64,000 nt of DNA from CBDAPX01 sp965198725 (GCA_965198725.1 CBDAPX010000001.1:1240001-1304000), one strand, 5' to 3'. Positions 35,311-45,053 are shown, counted from the first letter of the stretch. Notes: generated from the letters alone by a model not told the origin. Translations and numbers: made by a program.

Positions 35311-35331
35311 GCCCCGGGGCTAACCCGGGGC
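35311..35331 (+). terminator. stem-loop between SBP and permease genes
   Basis: GCCCCGGG and CCCGGGGC form a perfect eight-base stem with a five-base loop (GCTAA), followed by GTTTAAAG. It begins eight bases after the SBP stop. The short T-run suggests partial termination, giving more binding protein than permease. Confidence 0.55.
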
Positions 35332-35349
35332 GTTTAAAGAAAGTCGATC

Positions 35350-36147
35350 ATGGCCGCCCCCGCCCCGGATAAAGAGGATTTTCCCTATTGGCTGGTGGCC
35401 GTGGTCGGGTTGGGGGCGTTCTTCCTCTATCGGATCGTGACGGATGATTTGCATGCGCAGATCCTGACGACGCTCTTCAAAGGCGTGCGGATCACGCTGT
35501 TTGTGACCTTTGTCAGCTTTGCGCTCGCCTGCGGGTTGGGGTTGCTTTTGGCGCTGGGGTCCGGGTCCAAATGGCTGGTCGTGCGGCAGGTCACCCGGTT
35601 TTACGTTGAGATCGTCCGCGGCATTCCGATCATTGTCCTGTTGCTCTATGTCGCGTTTGTGTTGGCCCCAGGTCTGGTTGCACTTTGGAACTGGGTGAGC
35701 GGGTTGGTCGGGATTGATCCCATCCGCACGCGGGATTTTTCATTGCTGTGGCGCGCCATTATCGCGTTGATGATTGCCTATTCGGCCTTCATTTCCGAGG
35801 TGTTTCGCGCCGGGTTGCAATCGGTGGATACCGGTCAGATCGAAGCAGCCAAGGCGCTGGGGCTCAGCCGGTGGCAACGGTTTCGCTTTGTCGTCTTTCC
35901 CCAAGCCATCCGCACGATCCTGCCCCCGCTGGGCAATGATTTTGTGGCGATGGTGAAAGACAGCTCGCTTGTTTCTGTGCTGGGCGTGCTGGATGTCACA
36001 CAGCTCGGCAAGGTCACGGCGGCGAGCAATTTTCGCTACTTTGAAACCTATAATGTGGTGGCGCTTGTGTACCTTACGATGACCATTGGCTTGTCGCTGG
36101 CGCTGCGCCGTTTGGAACGGCATTTGCGACAGAAAGATCGGCGCTGA
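35350..36147 (+). CDS. polar amino acid ABC transporter permease
   Basis: 265-residue BPD_transp_1 permease of the HisMQ type with about five hydrophobic segments. FKGVRITLFVTFVSFALACGLGLLLAL is the family's N-terminal block; EAAKALGLSRWQRFRFVVFPQAIRTILPPLGNDFVAMVKDSSLVSVLGVLDV is the EAA loop that docks the ATPase. It follows its SBP after a stem-loop. No ATP-binding subunit is encoded in the window, so the ATPase must come from elsewhere. Confidence 0.92.
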   Translation: MAAPAPDKEDFPYWLVAVVGLGAFFLYRIVTDDLHAQILTTLFKGVRITLFVTFVSFALACGLGLLLALGSGSKWLVVRQVTRFYVEIVRGIPIIVLLLYVAFVLAPGLVALWNWVSGLVGIDPIRTRDFSLLWRAIIALMIAYSAFISEVFRAGLQSVDTGQIEAAKALGLSRWQRFRFVVFPQAIRTILPPLGNDFVAMVKDSSLVSVLGVLDVTQLGKVTAASNFRYFETYNVVALVYLTMTIGLSLALRRLERHLRQKDRR

Positions 36148-36252
36148 TCGCCCGGCGGGTTTGCAAATATCCATTGGTCTTGGGAATTCATGACGGCACC
36201 TCTGGACCCTTCTCAGTTCCACACCTAGCTTAGCTGCAAAAGGAGTGCCGCC

Positions 36253-38268
36253 ATGACAAACCCCATCCTTGCCGACTGGACCACCCCGTTTGAAATTGCG
36301 CCGTTTGACGCCATTTCGGACGGCGATTTTGCCCCTGCCCTGGAAGAGGCGCTGGCCGCACACCGCGCCGAAATCGATGCGATTGCCGACAATCCAGAGA
36401 CACCGAGTTTTGCCAACACGGTGGAGGCGATGGAAGCTGCGGGTGAGGCGATGAACAAGGTGTTGTCCGTGTTCTTCACGGTGGCCGGGGCGGATAGCAA
36501 CCCGGATCGAGAGGCATTGCAGCGCGCGTTTTCACCAAAGCTGGCGGCGCATTTTGCCGAGATTTCGTCGAACAAGGCGTTATACGCGCGGCTGGCCGAT
36601 CTTTGGACGCGCAAGGATACATTGGGTTTGACCGACGAACAGGCGCGCGTTCTGATGCTGACCCATCGCGGTTTTGTCCGGTCTGGCGCAGCTTTGTCGG
36701 GGGAGGCCGAGGCGCGGATGAAAGAGATCAAGTCGCGGCTCGCAACGTTGGGGACAGAGTTCACGCAGAACCTTTTGGCGGATGAGCGAGACTGGTTCAT
36801 GGAACTTTCGGAAAAAGATCTGGAAGGGTTGCCGGAATTTGTTGTCTCTGCCGCACGTGCCGCGGGTGAAGAGAAAGGCAAGGATGGACCGGTCGTGACC
36901 CTGTCGCGGTCCCTGATTACCCCGTTCCTGCAGTTTTCGCCGCGCCGCGATCTGCGGGAAACCGCGTATAAAGCATGGGCCGCGCGCGGGGCCAACGGAG
37001 GAGAGACCGACAACCGGGCCATCGCGGCGGAAATCCTGGGTTTGCGACAAGAGCGCGCCGCGCTTTTGGGGTATGACAGTTTTGCCGATTACAAGCTGGA
37101 AACCGAGATGGCCAAAACACCGGGCGCGGTGCGGGACCTGTTGATGGCGGTGTGGGAACCGGCCAAGGCACAGGCCGATGCCGATGCGGATGTGTTAACG
37201 GCAATGATGCAAGCCGATGGGGTCAATGGCCCCCTGGAGGCTTGGGATTGGCGGTATTACGCGGAAAAGCGGCGCAAGGCGGAACACGACCTCGATGAGG
37301 CGCTGTTGAAACCCTATCTGCAGTTGGATCGGATGATCGAGGCGTCTTTTGCCTGTGCCAACCGGCTCTTTGGTCTGGAGTTTGCCCCGCTCGACATCCC
37401 GCTCTATCACCCCGATTGCCGGGCGTGGGAGGTGACACGCGGCGGCGAGCATGTGGCCGTGTTTATCGGCGACTATTTTGCACGCGGGTCGAAACGGTCC
37501 GGGGCTTGGTGTTCGGCCATGCGATCGCAGGCGAAATTCCCAAAGACCCAAGCGCCGGTTGTGATCAATGTCTGCAATTTCGCCAAGGGGGATCCTGCGC
37601 TTTTGTCATATGATGATGCGCGTACGCTGTTCCATGAATTTGGTCATGCCTTGCATCAGATGCTGTCGGAAGTGACCTATGAAAGCATTTCGGGCACGTC
37701 CGTGGCGCGCGACTTTGTTGAGCTGCCCAGCCAGCTTTACGAACATTGGTTGGAAGTGCCCGAGGTGTTGGCAGAGTTCGCGACCCATGCGGAAACAGGC
37801 GAGGCGATGCCGGCGGATATGCTGGACAAGGTATTGAAAGCGGCAACCTTTGATATGGGATTCCAAACGGTGGAATACGTGGCCTCGGCCGTGGTCGATC
37901 TGGCGTTCCACGAAGGCGATGCACCGGCCGACCCGATGGCGAAACAGGCAGAGGTTCTGGCCAGCCTCGGCATGCCCCATGCGATTGGGATGCGTCACGC
38001 GACCCCGCATTTCGCCCATGTTTTTGCCGGAGACGGATATTCGTCCGGGTATTACAGCTATATGTGGTCCGAGGTGATGGATGCGGATGCGTTCGAAGCG
38101 TTTGAAGAGGTCGGCGACCCGTTTGATGCGGCCACGGCCAAAGCGCTGGAAGATAATATCCTTTCGACAGGTGGCAGCGTGGAGGCCGACCAGCTTTATA
38201 CCGCGTTTCGTGGACGGTTGCCGGGGGTTGAGGCGCTGTTGAAAGGGCGTGGCTTAATTGCCGCCTGA
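36253..38268 (+). CDS. dcp: M3-family oligopeptidase / peptidyl-dipeptidase Dcp
   Basis: 671-residue zinc metallopeptidase. The active site is LFHEFGHALHQMLSEVTYESISGTSVARDFVELPSQ, which gives HEFGH and the downstream Glu ligand. The helical N-terminal region and C-terminal YSSGYYSYMWSEVMDADAFEAFEE are typical of Dcp/OpdA. It removes dipeptides from, or cleaves, short cytoplasmic peptides. Dcp and oligopeptidase A are hard to separate by eye; length (Dcp 681) favours Dcp. It ends in a terminator region shared with the convergent ghrA-like gene. Confidence 0.9.
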   Translation: MTNPILADWTTPFEIAPFDAISDGDFAPALEEALAAHRAEIDAIADNPETPSFANTVEAMEAAGEAMNKVLSVFFTVAGADSNPDREALQRAFSPKLAAHFAEISSNKALYARLADLWTRKDTLGLTDEQARVLMLTHRGFVRSGAALSGEAEARMKEIKSRLATLGTEFTQNLLADERDWFMELSEKDLEGLPEFVVSAARAAGEEKGKDGPVVTLSRSLITPFLQFSPRRDLRETAYKAWAARGANGGETDNRAIAAEILGLRQERAALLGYDSFADYKLETEMAKTPGAVRDLLMAVWEPAKAQADADADVLTAMMQADGVNGPLEAWDWRYYAEKRRKAEHDLDEALLKPYLQLDRMIEASFACANRLFGLEFAPLDIPLYHPDCRAWEVTRGGEHVAVFIGDYFARGSKRSGAWCSAMRSQAKFPKTQAPVVINVCNFAKGDPALLSYDDARTLFHEFGHALHQMLSEVTYESISGTSVARDFVELPSQLYEHWLEVPEVLAEFATHAETGEAMPADMLDKVLKAATFDMGFQTVEYVASAVVDLAFHEGDAPADPMAKQAEVLASLGMPHAIGMRHATPHFAHVFAGDGYSSGYYSYMWSEVMDADAFEAFEEVGDPFDAATAKALEDNILSTGGSVEADQLYTAFRGRLPGVEALLKGRGLIAA

Positions 38269-38275
38269 GGGTTCA

Positions 38276-38320
38276 GGGGGCGCTGCCCCCGGCCCGTGCC
38301 GGGCCTCCCCCGGGGTATTT
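38276..38320. terminator. clustered hairpins between convergent genes
   Basis: Three GC-rich stems follow each other: GGGGG/CCCCC (38276-38290), GGCCCG/CGGGCC (38291-38305) and CCCC/GGGG (38307-38315), the last followed by TATTTT on the plus strand. This lies between dcp (plus) and the GhrA-like gene (minus), where a bidirectional terminator is expected. It runs into copy 2 of the dispersed repeat. Confidence 0.6.
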
Positions 38321-38336
38321 TCAACAAGAAAGAAGC
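38311..38336 (+). repeat. dispersed intergenic repeat, copy 2 (partial)
   Basis: CGGGGTATTTTCAACAAG followed by AAAGAAGC matches the 3' two thirds of copies at 32921 and 49030. Here it lies between two convergent genes, directly after a hairpin cluster, so it is not tied to gene starts. Confidence 0.65.
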
Positions 38337-38343
38337 AGCAGGC

Positions 38344-39276
38344 TCAGTAGCCCACAGCCCGGTCCACAAGATGCAGAAAGGGTTGGCCGGTTTCGCCGCG
38401 CCGGACGTTTTCTGCAATGACTTGGCTGGCTGTTGCGGCGCGGGTTTCTGAGGCTATATGCGGGGTGACAGTCACGTTGGAATGCGCCCAATAGGGGTCG
38501 TCTGCGGGCAGGGGTTCGGTGCGGAAGACATCCAGCGTGGCATGGGCGACATGCCCGGAATTCAAGGTGGCGAGCAGGGCATCGTCGTCGATCAGCGTTC
38601 CACGGCCCGGGTTGATGATACGGGCGCCGCGCGGCAGCTGTGCCAGGCTTTCGGCGTTGAGGATATTTTGTGTGGCTGGGGTGTCTGGCAGCAAGAGGAT
38701 CAGAATCTCCGCCGATTGAAGTGCGGCCTTCAGGCCGTCCGCGCCGGCGTGCGTGGTGATGTCGGCGATTGTTTTGGCGTTGCGGCTCCATCCCGTGACA
38801 TGGAAGCCAAGCCTCGCAATCGCTGTGGCGCAGGCCGCGCCCAGTTCGCCAAGGCCGAGGACAGTCACCTGACGCTCGGTCGCGAGGGGCGGTGCCTTGG
38901 GCGCCCAGCGGGCGGTGGTGTTGGTGATGTGCGGATCCAGCCCCATGTGATAGCGCATCGTGTGGGCCAAGACGTATTCGACCATGCCGCGCGTCATGCC
39001 CGGATCGACCATGCGAGCGAGCGGGACGGTGAGAGTGGTGTTGTCGACGACATTTTCCACACCCGCCCAGAGGTTCAGCACCGCCTTGAGTTTTGTATAG
39101 GGAGAGAAATCCTGCACCGGGCTGTTGGGAGCGTAGACGATGTAATCAACATCCGCGGGCGGCAGATCGGTTGCCAGGTTGTAGGGCACTTGGGTCGCGT
39201 CCAGTGCGGTGCGCAGAGGCGTTTTGTATTCGGCCCAGCGTTCGTGGCGCGCGGCAAACAGGATGTTGACGGTCAT
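38344..39276 (-). CDS. glyoxylate/hydroxypyruvate reductase A-like 2-hydroxyacid dehydrogenase
   Basis: 310-residue D-2-hydroxyacid dehydrogenase of the GhrA group. The NAD(P) site is VTVLGLGELGAACATAIARLGFHVTGWSRN; catalytic residues lie in NPGRGTLIDDDALL (Arg/Glu region: FRTEPLPADDPYW) and VTPHIASETRA (His). It reduces glyoxylate or hydroxypyruvate. It lies four bases after rodA in the same direction; the association with cell-shape genes is probably incidental. Confidence 0.88.
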   Translation of the reverse strand: MTVNILFAARHERWAEYKTPLRTALDATQVPYNLATDLPPADVDYIVYAPNSPVQDFSPYTKLKAVLNLWAGVENVVDNTTLTVPLARMVDPGMTRGMVEYVLAHTMRYHMGLDPHITNTTARWAPKAPPLATERQVTVLGLGELGAACATAIARLGFHVTGWSRNAKTIADITTHAGADGLKAALQSAEILILLLPDTPATQNILNAESLAQLPRGARIINPGRGTLIDDDALLATLNSGHVAHATLDVFRTEPLPADDPYWAHSNVTVTPHIASETRAATASQVIAENVRRGETGQPFLHLVDRAVGY

Positions 39277-39280
39277 TGGG

Positions 39281-40420
39281 TTATCTCGGTCGGTGAATAT
39301 GCGCGCTGTGGACGAGACCGAAGGCGGCCATCAAGACCAGCATGGCTGATCCGCCATAGCTGACCATAGGCAGCGGGACCCCAACGACCGGGGCGAGACC
39401 CATCACCATCGACATGTTGACGGCAAAGAACAGGAAGAAGGTGATCGCGATGCCCAAGGTTACCAGCGACGAGAAGCGATCGCGCGTCATCAAGGCGGTC
39501 ACAACGCAGAAGACAAGGATCAGCGCGTAGAGTACGAGCAGGGATATCCCGCCCAAGAACCCGAATTCTTCCGCAAGTGTGGTGAATATGAAGTCGGTGT
39601 GTTTTTCCGGAAGGAAGTTCAGCCGCGATTGGGTGCCTTGCATGAACCCACGGCCCGTCCAGCCGCCGGATCCCAGAGCGATCTTGGATTGGGTGATGTG
39701 GTATCCTGCCCCCAACGGGTCGCTGGCCGGGTCAAGGAAGGTGTCGATCCGGCGATATTGATAGTCTTTCAGCAATTGCCATTCTGTGCCGCGGCTTTGG
39801 AAAACGGCAACGATCAGTCCGCCGCCCGCCGCAATTACAGCAGCGAAATAGGCCCAGTGCACCCCTGCCAAAAACATCAGCCCGCCCCCGGCGGTCAGCA
39901 ACAGGATCGAGGTTCCAAGGTCCGGTTGGCGCAGTACCAGAAAGGTCGGAAAGAGGATCATGATCACGGGGATCAACACCCAGATCGGACGCGATGTGCG
40001 CGGTGCGGGCAGCCAGTCATAATAGGCGGCCAGCAGCATGACGAGCGTGATTTTCATTAATTCGGACGGTTGAAGACGCATGAACCCCAAATCGATCCAT
40101 CGCTGGGCGCCCATGCCGACAACCCCGAAAAACTCGACCGCGATCAAAAGCAGTATCGACAGCCCGTAAGCGACTGCGGCCATATTCCGCCAGAACCATA
40201 TGGGCACCATGGCCACGACTACCATCACGGAAAAGCCCAGGGCAAAGCGTTTCATCTGTGGCTCTGCCCAAGGCGAAAAAGAGCCGCCTGCAACGGAATA
40301 GAGCATCAAAAAGCCAACGCTGGCCACGGCGATCAACAGGATGGTCAGCGGCCAGTTGAGGTAGAATACCTTGCGCAGGCCGGTCGGGACCGATTTGACC
40401 GTGTATTCAAGATAACTCAT
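39281..40420 (-). CDS. rodA: rod-shape SEDS glycosyltransferase RodA
   Basis: 379-residue polytopic protein polymerising lipid II in the elongasome. Family blocks are FMRLQPSELMKITLVMLLAAYYDW, RQPDLGTSILLL, LGSGGWTGRGFMQGTQSRLNFLPEKHTDFIFTTLAEEFGFLGG and VVGVPLPMVSYGGSAML. ATGA overlap with mrdA upstream; the two products act as a pair. Confidence 0.95.
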   Translation of the reverse strand: MSYLEYTVKSVPTGLRKVFYLNWPLTILLIAVASVGFLMLYSVAGGSFSPWAEPQMKRFALGFSVMVVVAMVPIWFWRNMAAVAYGLSILLLIAVEFFGVVGMGAQRWIDLGFMRLQPSELMKITLVMLLAAYYDWLPAPRTSRPIWVLIPVIMILFPTFLVLRQPDLGTSILLLTAGGGLMFLAGVHWAYFAAVIAAGGGLIVAVFQSRGTEWQLLKDYQYRRIDTFLDPASDPLGAGYHITQSKIALGSGGWTGRGFMQGTQSRLNFLPEKHTDFIFTTLAEEFGFLGGISLLVLYALILVFCVVTALMTRDRFSSLVTLGIAITFFLFFAVNMSMVMGLAPVVGVPLPMVSYGGSAMLVLMAAFGLVHSAHIHRPR

Positions 40421-42360
40421 GCCCGTTCGCTCGCATCTTTAATGTCTTTGGGCAGAACCTTGCGCAGTTCATCCTGTTGTTCTGATATCCGGTCGCGGTC
40501 CTTGGCCGGATAGGCATCGAGCGGCGGTGTGCCATCATAGAGCGCCTGAAGGGTGATGTCGCGCGCGATGGGGGCCGCGGCCTTTGACCCGCCGCCGCCA
40601 TGTTCAACGACAACCGTGACAGCATATTTTGGGCGGTCATAGGGCGCGAAATTCACAAACAGAGCGTGATCGCGTCGTTCCCATGGCAGGTCCTCATTGC
40701 GGATCACCCCGGCGCGGCGTTCCGCTTCGGTAATATTCCGGACCTGGCTGGTGCCGGTTTTGCCGGCCATGCGGAACCCGTCTTCGATAATGCGGCTGCT
40801 ATAGGCGGTGCCGCGACGGTCATTGCTGACACTATACATGGCGCGCCGAACCTGTCGCAGGTGGTTTTCGTTCAGGCCCAGCGGTTCGCCGGACAGCTCT
40901 GGTTGCTCGATCCCGTCGATAGATTTGATCAGTCGAGGCGACACGGCGCGCCCGGTCGCAATCCGTGCGGTCATGACCGTCAGTTGCAGGGGCGACGCCA
41001 ACATGTACCCCTGACCGATAGAGGCATTGGCCGTATCGCCGACAAGCCAGTCCTGACCGTGCACGCGGGATTTCCAATCCCGATCCGGCGCCAGACCAGT
41101 GGCCACGGCGGACATTGGCAGGTCGTGCTTGATCCCGATGCCAAGCCGTTTGGCCATGGCGCTGATGTTGTTGATGCCCACTTTCAGCGCGAGATCATAG
41201 TAATAGACATCGCAGCTTTGCTTGAGCGAGTTCTCAAGATCCATGTGACCATGCCCGGCACGCTTCCAGCAATGGAAACGGCGATTGGACACTTCAAGAT
41301 ACCCGGGGCACCAAACCGTATCGTCCGGACCAATAATGCCTGCTTCCAGCCCGGCCAGAACGGTCACCATTTTAAAGGTTGATCCCGGCGGGTAGAGGCC
41401 TTGGACCGATTTATTGGCTAATGGTCGGTAGGGGTCCTCGGTCAAAGCACGGTAATCGGCGACCGAAATACCCCGGACAAAGAGGTTTGGATCAAAGGTC
41501 GGTGAAGAGGCAATGGCCAATAGATCGCCGGTGTCACAGTCCATGATGACCGCACTGGCACTTTCCTTGCCCAGTCGCGCCTGAACATAGGCCTGAAGAT
41601 TGGCATCGATGCTCAGCTGCAGGTCCGCGCCCTGCTGCCCTTCGCGGCGGTCCAGCTCCCGCATAACACGGCCGCTGGCGTTGACTTCGACCCGTTTGGC
41701 GCCTGCTTTGCCGCGCAGCGCGGCCTCTTGCTTTGCTTCGACGCCGACTTTGCCGATCTGGAAACGCGGAATGCGTAGCACGGGCTCAGGGTCTTCGATC
41801 TGGCTGAGGTCATAGTCGCTGACCGGGCCGACATATCCAACGACATGGGCCATGTCGGCGTTGCGCGGATAGACCCGGGTCAATCCGACTTCGGGCGTGA
41901 TGCCGGGCAGTGCTGGCGCGTTGACCGCAACCTTTGAGATATCATTCCAATTAACCTGATCGGATACAGTGACCGGCAAGAACGGCGGGCTGCGCTTCAT
42001 TTCGGCCTTGGCGCGTTCAAGGTCTTCGGGGCCCAACTCGACCAGTTGTGACAGGCGATGGATCACCGCGTCTACATCACCTGCGTCTTCGCGCACCATG
42101 ATGATGCGGTAACTGGGCGTGTTTTGTGCCAGAACGCGGCCGTTGCGATCAAACAATTCGCCGCGCGCAGGTGGGATCAGCCGAATATTCACTCGGTTTT
42201 CTTCTGCTAACAGACGGAATTGGTCGGCCTGATCGACCTGCAGATACTGCATCCGATACCCGAGTGCCCCGATAAAGGCCACTTGGGCGCCACCCAGCAG
42301 AAAGGCGCGGCGCGAGAGTTTGCGGTGCGTGCTTTCCAGCTCTTTCGGGTTCCGTTTCAT
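40417..42360 (-). CDS. mrdA: penicillin-binding protein 2 (elongasome transpeptidase)
   Basis: 647 residues with an N-terminal membrane anchor (LSRRAFLLGGAQVAFIGALGYRM), a dimerisation domain (NRVNIRLIPPARGELFDRNGRVLAQN) and the transpeptidase domain: active-site S-x-x-K in YPPGSTFKMVTVL, SCD (S-x-N position) in LKQSCDVYYYDLAL, and KTG in RMAGKTGTSQV. It cross-links peptidoglycan made by RodA. Overlaps mreD and rodA by four bases each. Confidence 0.95.
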   Translation of the reverse strand: MKRNPKELESTHRKLSRRAFLLGGAQVAFIGALGYRMQYLQVDQADQFRLLAEENRVNIRLIPPARGELFDRNGRVLAQNTPSYRIIMVREDAGDVDAVIHRLSQLVELGPEDLERAKAEMKRSPPFLPVTVSDQVNWNDISKVAVNAPALPGITPEVGLTRVYPRNADMAHVVGYVGPVSDYDLSQIEDPEPVLRIPRFQIGKVGVEAKQEAALRGKAGAKRVEVNASGRVMRELDRREGQQGADLQLSIDANLQAYVQARLGKESASAVIMDCDTGDLLAIASSPTFDPNLFVRGISVADYRALTEDPYRPLANKSVQGLYPPGSTFKMVTVLAGLEAGIIGPDDTVWCPGYLEVSNRRFHCWKRAGHGHMDLENSLKQSCDVYYYDLALKVGINNISAMAKRLGIGIKHDLPMSAVATGLAPDRDWKSRVHGQDWLVGDTANASIGQGYMLASPLQLTVMTARIATGRAVSPRLIKSIDGIEQPELSGEPLGLNENHLRQVRRAMYSVSNDRRGTAYSSRIIEDGFRMAGKTGTSQVRNITEAERRAGVIRNEDLPWERRDHALFVNFAPYDRPKYAVTVVVEHGGGGSKAAAPIARDITLQALYDGTPPLDAYPAKDRDRISEQQDELRKVLPKDIKDASERA

Positions 42361-42896
42361 ACGCGGCTCCCCAATACATCCTGATCACTCGGCGCCAGCT
42401 TGCTTACACCCAGCACGTAATGCGTGATCAAGGCGATGACAGGGTAAATCATCAAGGTCAGGATCAATTGGCTGAGCGACAGGACCAATTGCGCCTGTTC
42501 CACGGCCATCAAGCCAAGGATAATGCGGTTTGCGGCGGTTATGGCGACCAGCACAATCGCCACGGACGCCCATTCGCCGACAAAGCTTGCATCGCTGAGA
42601 CCGCTAAAGCGGGTTTTGAGATATTCGCTACCCACAACGACCAGCACGGCCATCAAGCCGGGAGGACGTTGAAACAGGAAATCAGCCAGCAGCATGACAA
42701 CAGCGATGGCAAGAGCAGGCACAAAATCGGGCCGGCGCAATGCCCATGCAAATGTAAACGCAATCAGCAGGTCGGGCGGGGCCCATTGGCGGGGCACCGT
42801 ATCAAGTGGCAACAGGTGGAAGAAGATGATCAAAGCGCACAGGCTGATATAGCCGATGCGCATCGTCCATGTCCGGGTCGACGTCAGTTCAGCCAT
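42357..42896 (-). CDS. mreD: rod-shape-determining protein MreD
   Basis: 179-residue small membrane protein with five to six hydrophobic segments (IGYISLCALIIFFHLLPLDTV, WALRRPDFVPALAIAVVMLLADFLFQRPPGLMAVLVVVGSEY). The acidic and proline pattern RRPDFVP...LLADFLFQRPPGL is the MreD hallmark. ATG 42896 starts MAELTSTRTW and overlaps the mreC stop by eight bases. It links MreC and PBP2/RodA in the elongasome. Confidence 0.9.
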   Translation of the reverse strand: MAELTSTRTWTMRIGYISLCALIIFFHLLPLDTVPRQWAPPDLLIAFTFAWALRRPDFVPALAIAVVMLLADFLFQRPPGLMAVLVVVGSEYLKTRFSGLSDASFVGEWASVAIVLVAITAANRIILGLMAVEQAQLVLSLSQLILTLMIYPVIALITHYVLGVSKLAPSDQDVLGSRV

Positions 42897-43794
42897 CGCC
42901 GGCGACCTCTTCGACCGGGGACAGTTGGGGAACTTGGCCGTCACTGACGACGCTGCCGGGGTCGGTGATGCTCTCGATCCCGTAGTGCCGCAAGACCCGC
43001 AGAAATTCGAGCCGTTCGTAGTCTGCGGCGAGCCGCACGCGAAGACGGCCAGAGCGATCCGCAGCCACCTGACCGACCAGCAAACCAGCCGGGAAAACGC
43101 CGCCGTCCCCAGATGTTACAACCCGGTCGCCGGGGCGCACCAGGTCCGGGCTCTCAAGGAAATCGACCGCCGGTGCGACGGTATTGTCGCCTGCCACCAG
43201 CATGCGCTGACCGGACGGTTGCACAATCGCGGGAACCGCGCTGCTGGCGTCAGTTAAAAGTATGACGCGTGCAGTGTTCTCTCCAACGCCCGAGATACGG
43301 CCGACAAGCCCAATACCGTCCATCGCGGCCCACCCATCGACGATCCCGTCACGCGACCCGACATTCAACAGCACCGACTGCCGGAATGGCGACCCGCTAT
43401 CCGTGAGGACAACACCGGTCACATACGTCAGGCGCGGATCGAGGCGTACGTTGTTCAGATCCAGAAGACGCGCGTTTTCCTGTTCCAATTGCAGGGCGGC
43501 CTCTTTCCAGGCCTGCATCTGGCGCAGCTCGCTGCGCAATTCCCGGTTTTGGTCCGCAAGCCTTTGATAAGACTGAAAGTCGCGGGCTAGGTTGACGATG
43601 CCGGTGACCGGCGCCATCAGCCATTCCATGTTGGGAACAACGCGATCCGCAACTTGGGCACGGAACCGTTCAACACGCGGGCTGTCGATGCGCCAGACCA
43701 GAAAAATACCCGTCAGACACAACACCAGAACAACCAGAACCAACCGCCGAAGCGGGCCGGTAAAGTCATCGCGTTGGTTGCGGTCCTTGGCCAA
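42889..43794 (-). CDS. mreC: rod-shape-determining protein MreC
   Basis: 301 residues: one N-terminal membrane helix (RLVLVVLVLCLTGIFLVWRI), a coiled coil (about residues 70-110, YQRLADQNRELRSELRQMQAWKEAALQLEQEN), then the beta-domain with VVLTDSGSPFRQSVLLNVGSRDGIVDGWAAMDGIGLVGRI. The start is a TTG at 43794 with AAGGG at normal spacing; no better ATG exists. It forms the periplasmic scaffold of the elongasome. Confidence 0.93.
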   Translation of the reverse strand: MAKDRNQRDDFTGPLRRLVLVVLVLCLTGIFLVWRIDSPRVERFRAQVADRVVPNMEWLMAPVTGIVNLARDFQSYQRLADQNRELRSELRQMQAWKEAALQLEQENARLLDLNNVRLDPRLTYVTGVVLTDSGSPFRQSVLLNVGSRDGIVDGWAAMDGIGLVGRISGVGENTARVILLTDASSAVPAIVQPSGQRMLVAGDNTVAPAVDFLESPDLVRPGDRVVTSGDGGVFPAGLLVGQVAADRSGRLRVRLAADYERLEFLRVLRHYGIESITDPGSVVSDGQVPQLSPVEEVAGDG

Positions 43795-43856
43795 GTCTTG
43801 CCCTTGTTAAGGCTGGGGCGCGCCCGGTCAGCGCATGATGTCAGAGCGTGCGCGCC

Positions 43857-44903
43857 TTAGCTGTCGTAGTCAATCGCATGACGCAATTGTTTTTCGTATT
43901 CCAGCGCCTTGCCGGTGCCCAAAGCAACACAGTTCAGGCTTTCATCCGCGATCGAAACGGCCAGCCCGGTTTGCTCGCGCAACGCTAGATCCAGATCCCC
44001 CAAGAGGGCACCGCCCCCGGTCAGCATTACGCCACGGTCCACGATGTCCGCCGCGAGATCTGGCGGGGTGGTTTCGAGGGCGGTCATCACCGCTTCACAG
44101 ATCTGTTGAACCGGCTCGGCCAAAGCTTCGGCCACTTGGGCCTGGCTGATCTCGATCTCTTTCGGCACGCCGTTCAACAAATCACGGCCACGGATGTGCA
44201 TGGATGCGCCGCGTCCGTCATCCGGCATCCGCGCGGTACCAATAGAAGTTTTGATGCGCTCTGCCGTGCTTTCGCCCACCAACAGGTTTTGCTGGCGGCG
44301 GAGGTAGGAAATGATGGCTTCGTCCATCCGGTCGCCCCCAACGCGGACCGAGCGGGCGTAAACGATATCGCCCAACGAAAGAACCGCAACTTCGGTCGTC
44401 CCGCCGCCAATGTCGACAACCATGTTGCCGGTCGGGTCGGTGATCGGCATGCCGGCCCCGATAGCCGCCGCAATCGGTTCGGCGATCAGGCCAGCGCGAC
44501 GGGCCCCGGCAGACAGCACCGATTGGCGAATGGCGCGCTTTTCCACGGGGGTCGCCCCATGGGGCACGCAAACGATGATTTTTGGCTTCGAGAAGGTCGA
44601 GCGTTTGTGCACTTTGCGGATGAAGTGCTTGATCATCTCTTCGGCGGTGTCAAAGTCGGCAATCACGCCTTCGCGCATCGGGCGGATGGCCTCGATGCTG
44701 CCCGGTGTCCGGCCCAGCATCAGCTTGGCGTCTTCGCCGACAGCCAGCACTTTTTTCACGCCATCCTTGACGTGATAGGCCACCACCGACGGCTCACTCA
44801 GGATCACGCCACGGCCTTTGACATAGACGAGTGTGTTTGCTGTCCCGAGATCAATCGCCATGTCTGACGTGAACAGACCGCCGAGGTTTCCGAATATCGA
44901 CAT
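43857..44903 (-). CDS. mreB: cell-shape actin homologue MreB
   Basis: 348-residue bacterial actin. Phosphate-1 MAIDLGTANTLVYVKGRGVILSEPSVVA, phosphate-2 NMVVDIGGGTTEVAVLSLGDIV, and adenosine motif GVMLTGGGALLGDLDLAL are intact. ATG 44903 (MSIFGNLGG) is the usual start; an upstream extension to 44957 is not. First gene of the five-gene leftward mreBCD-mrdA-rodA cluster. Confidence 0.96.
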   Translation of the reverse strand: MSIFGNLGGLFTSDMAIDLGTANTLVYVKGRGVILSEPSVVAYHVKDGVKKVLAVGEDAKLMLGRTPGSIEAIRPMREGVIADFDTAEEMIKHFIRKVHKRSTFSKPKIIVCVPHGATPVEKRAIRQSVLSAGARRAGLIAEPIAAAIGAGMPITDPTGNMVVDIGGGTTEVAVLSLGDIVYARSVRVGGDRMDEAIISYLRRQQNLLVGESTAERIKTSIGTARMPDDGRGASMHIRGRDLLNGVPKEIEISQAQVAEALAEPVQQICEAVMTALETTPPDLAADIVDRGVMLTGGGALLGDLDLALREQTGLAVSIADESLNCVALGTGKALEYEKQLRHAIDYDS

Positions 44904-45014
44904 AGAGCTATTGATCCCGATGAATGCTGCCTGAGAGTGGAGCGCTGTAACTGCCAAATGTCCCGCGACTCCGTGGTCGCAGGATCAAGGTCTTATAAAG
45001 CTCTGGCTCAGGCG

Positions 45015-45053
45015 GTGAAAGAGCGGAATCCGCGCCGATTGGCGGGTTTCCGC
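45015..45053 (-). terminator. probable terminator of cpdB
   Basis: On the minus strand, 22 bases after the cpdB stop, GCGGAA and TTCCGC bracket an inner CGCC/GGCG stem, followed by TCTTTC. It lies in the 171-base gap between cpdB and mreB, and separates the two units. Confidence 0.5.
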
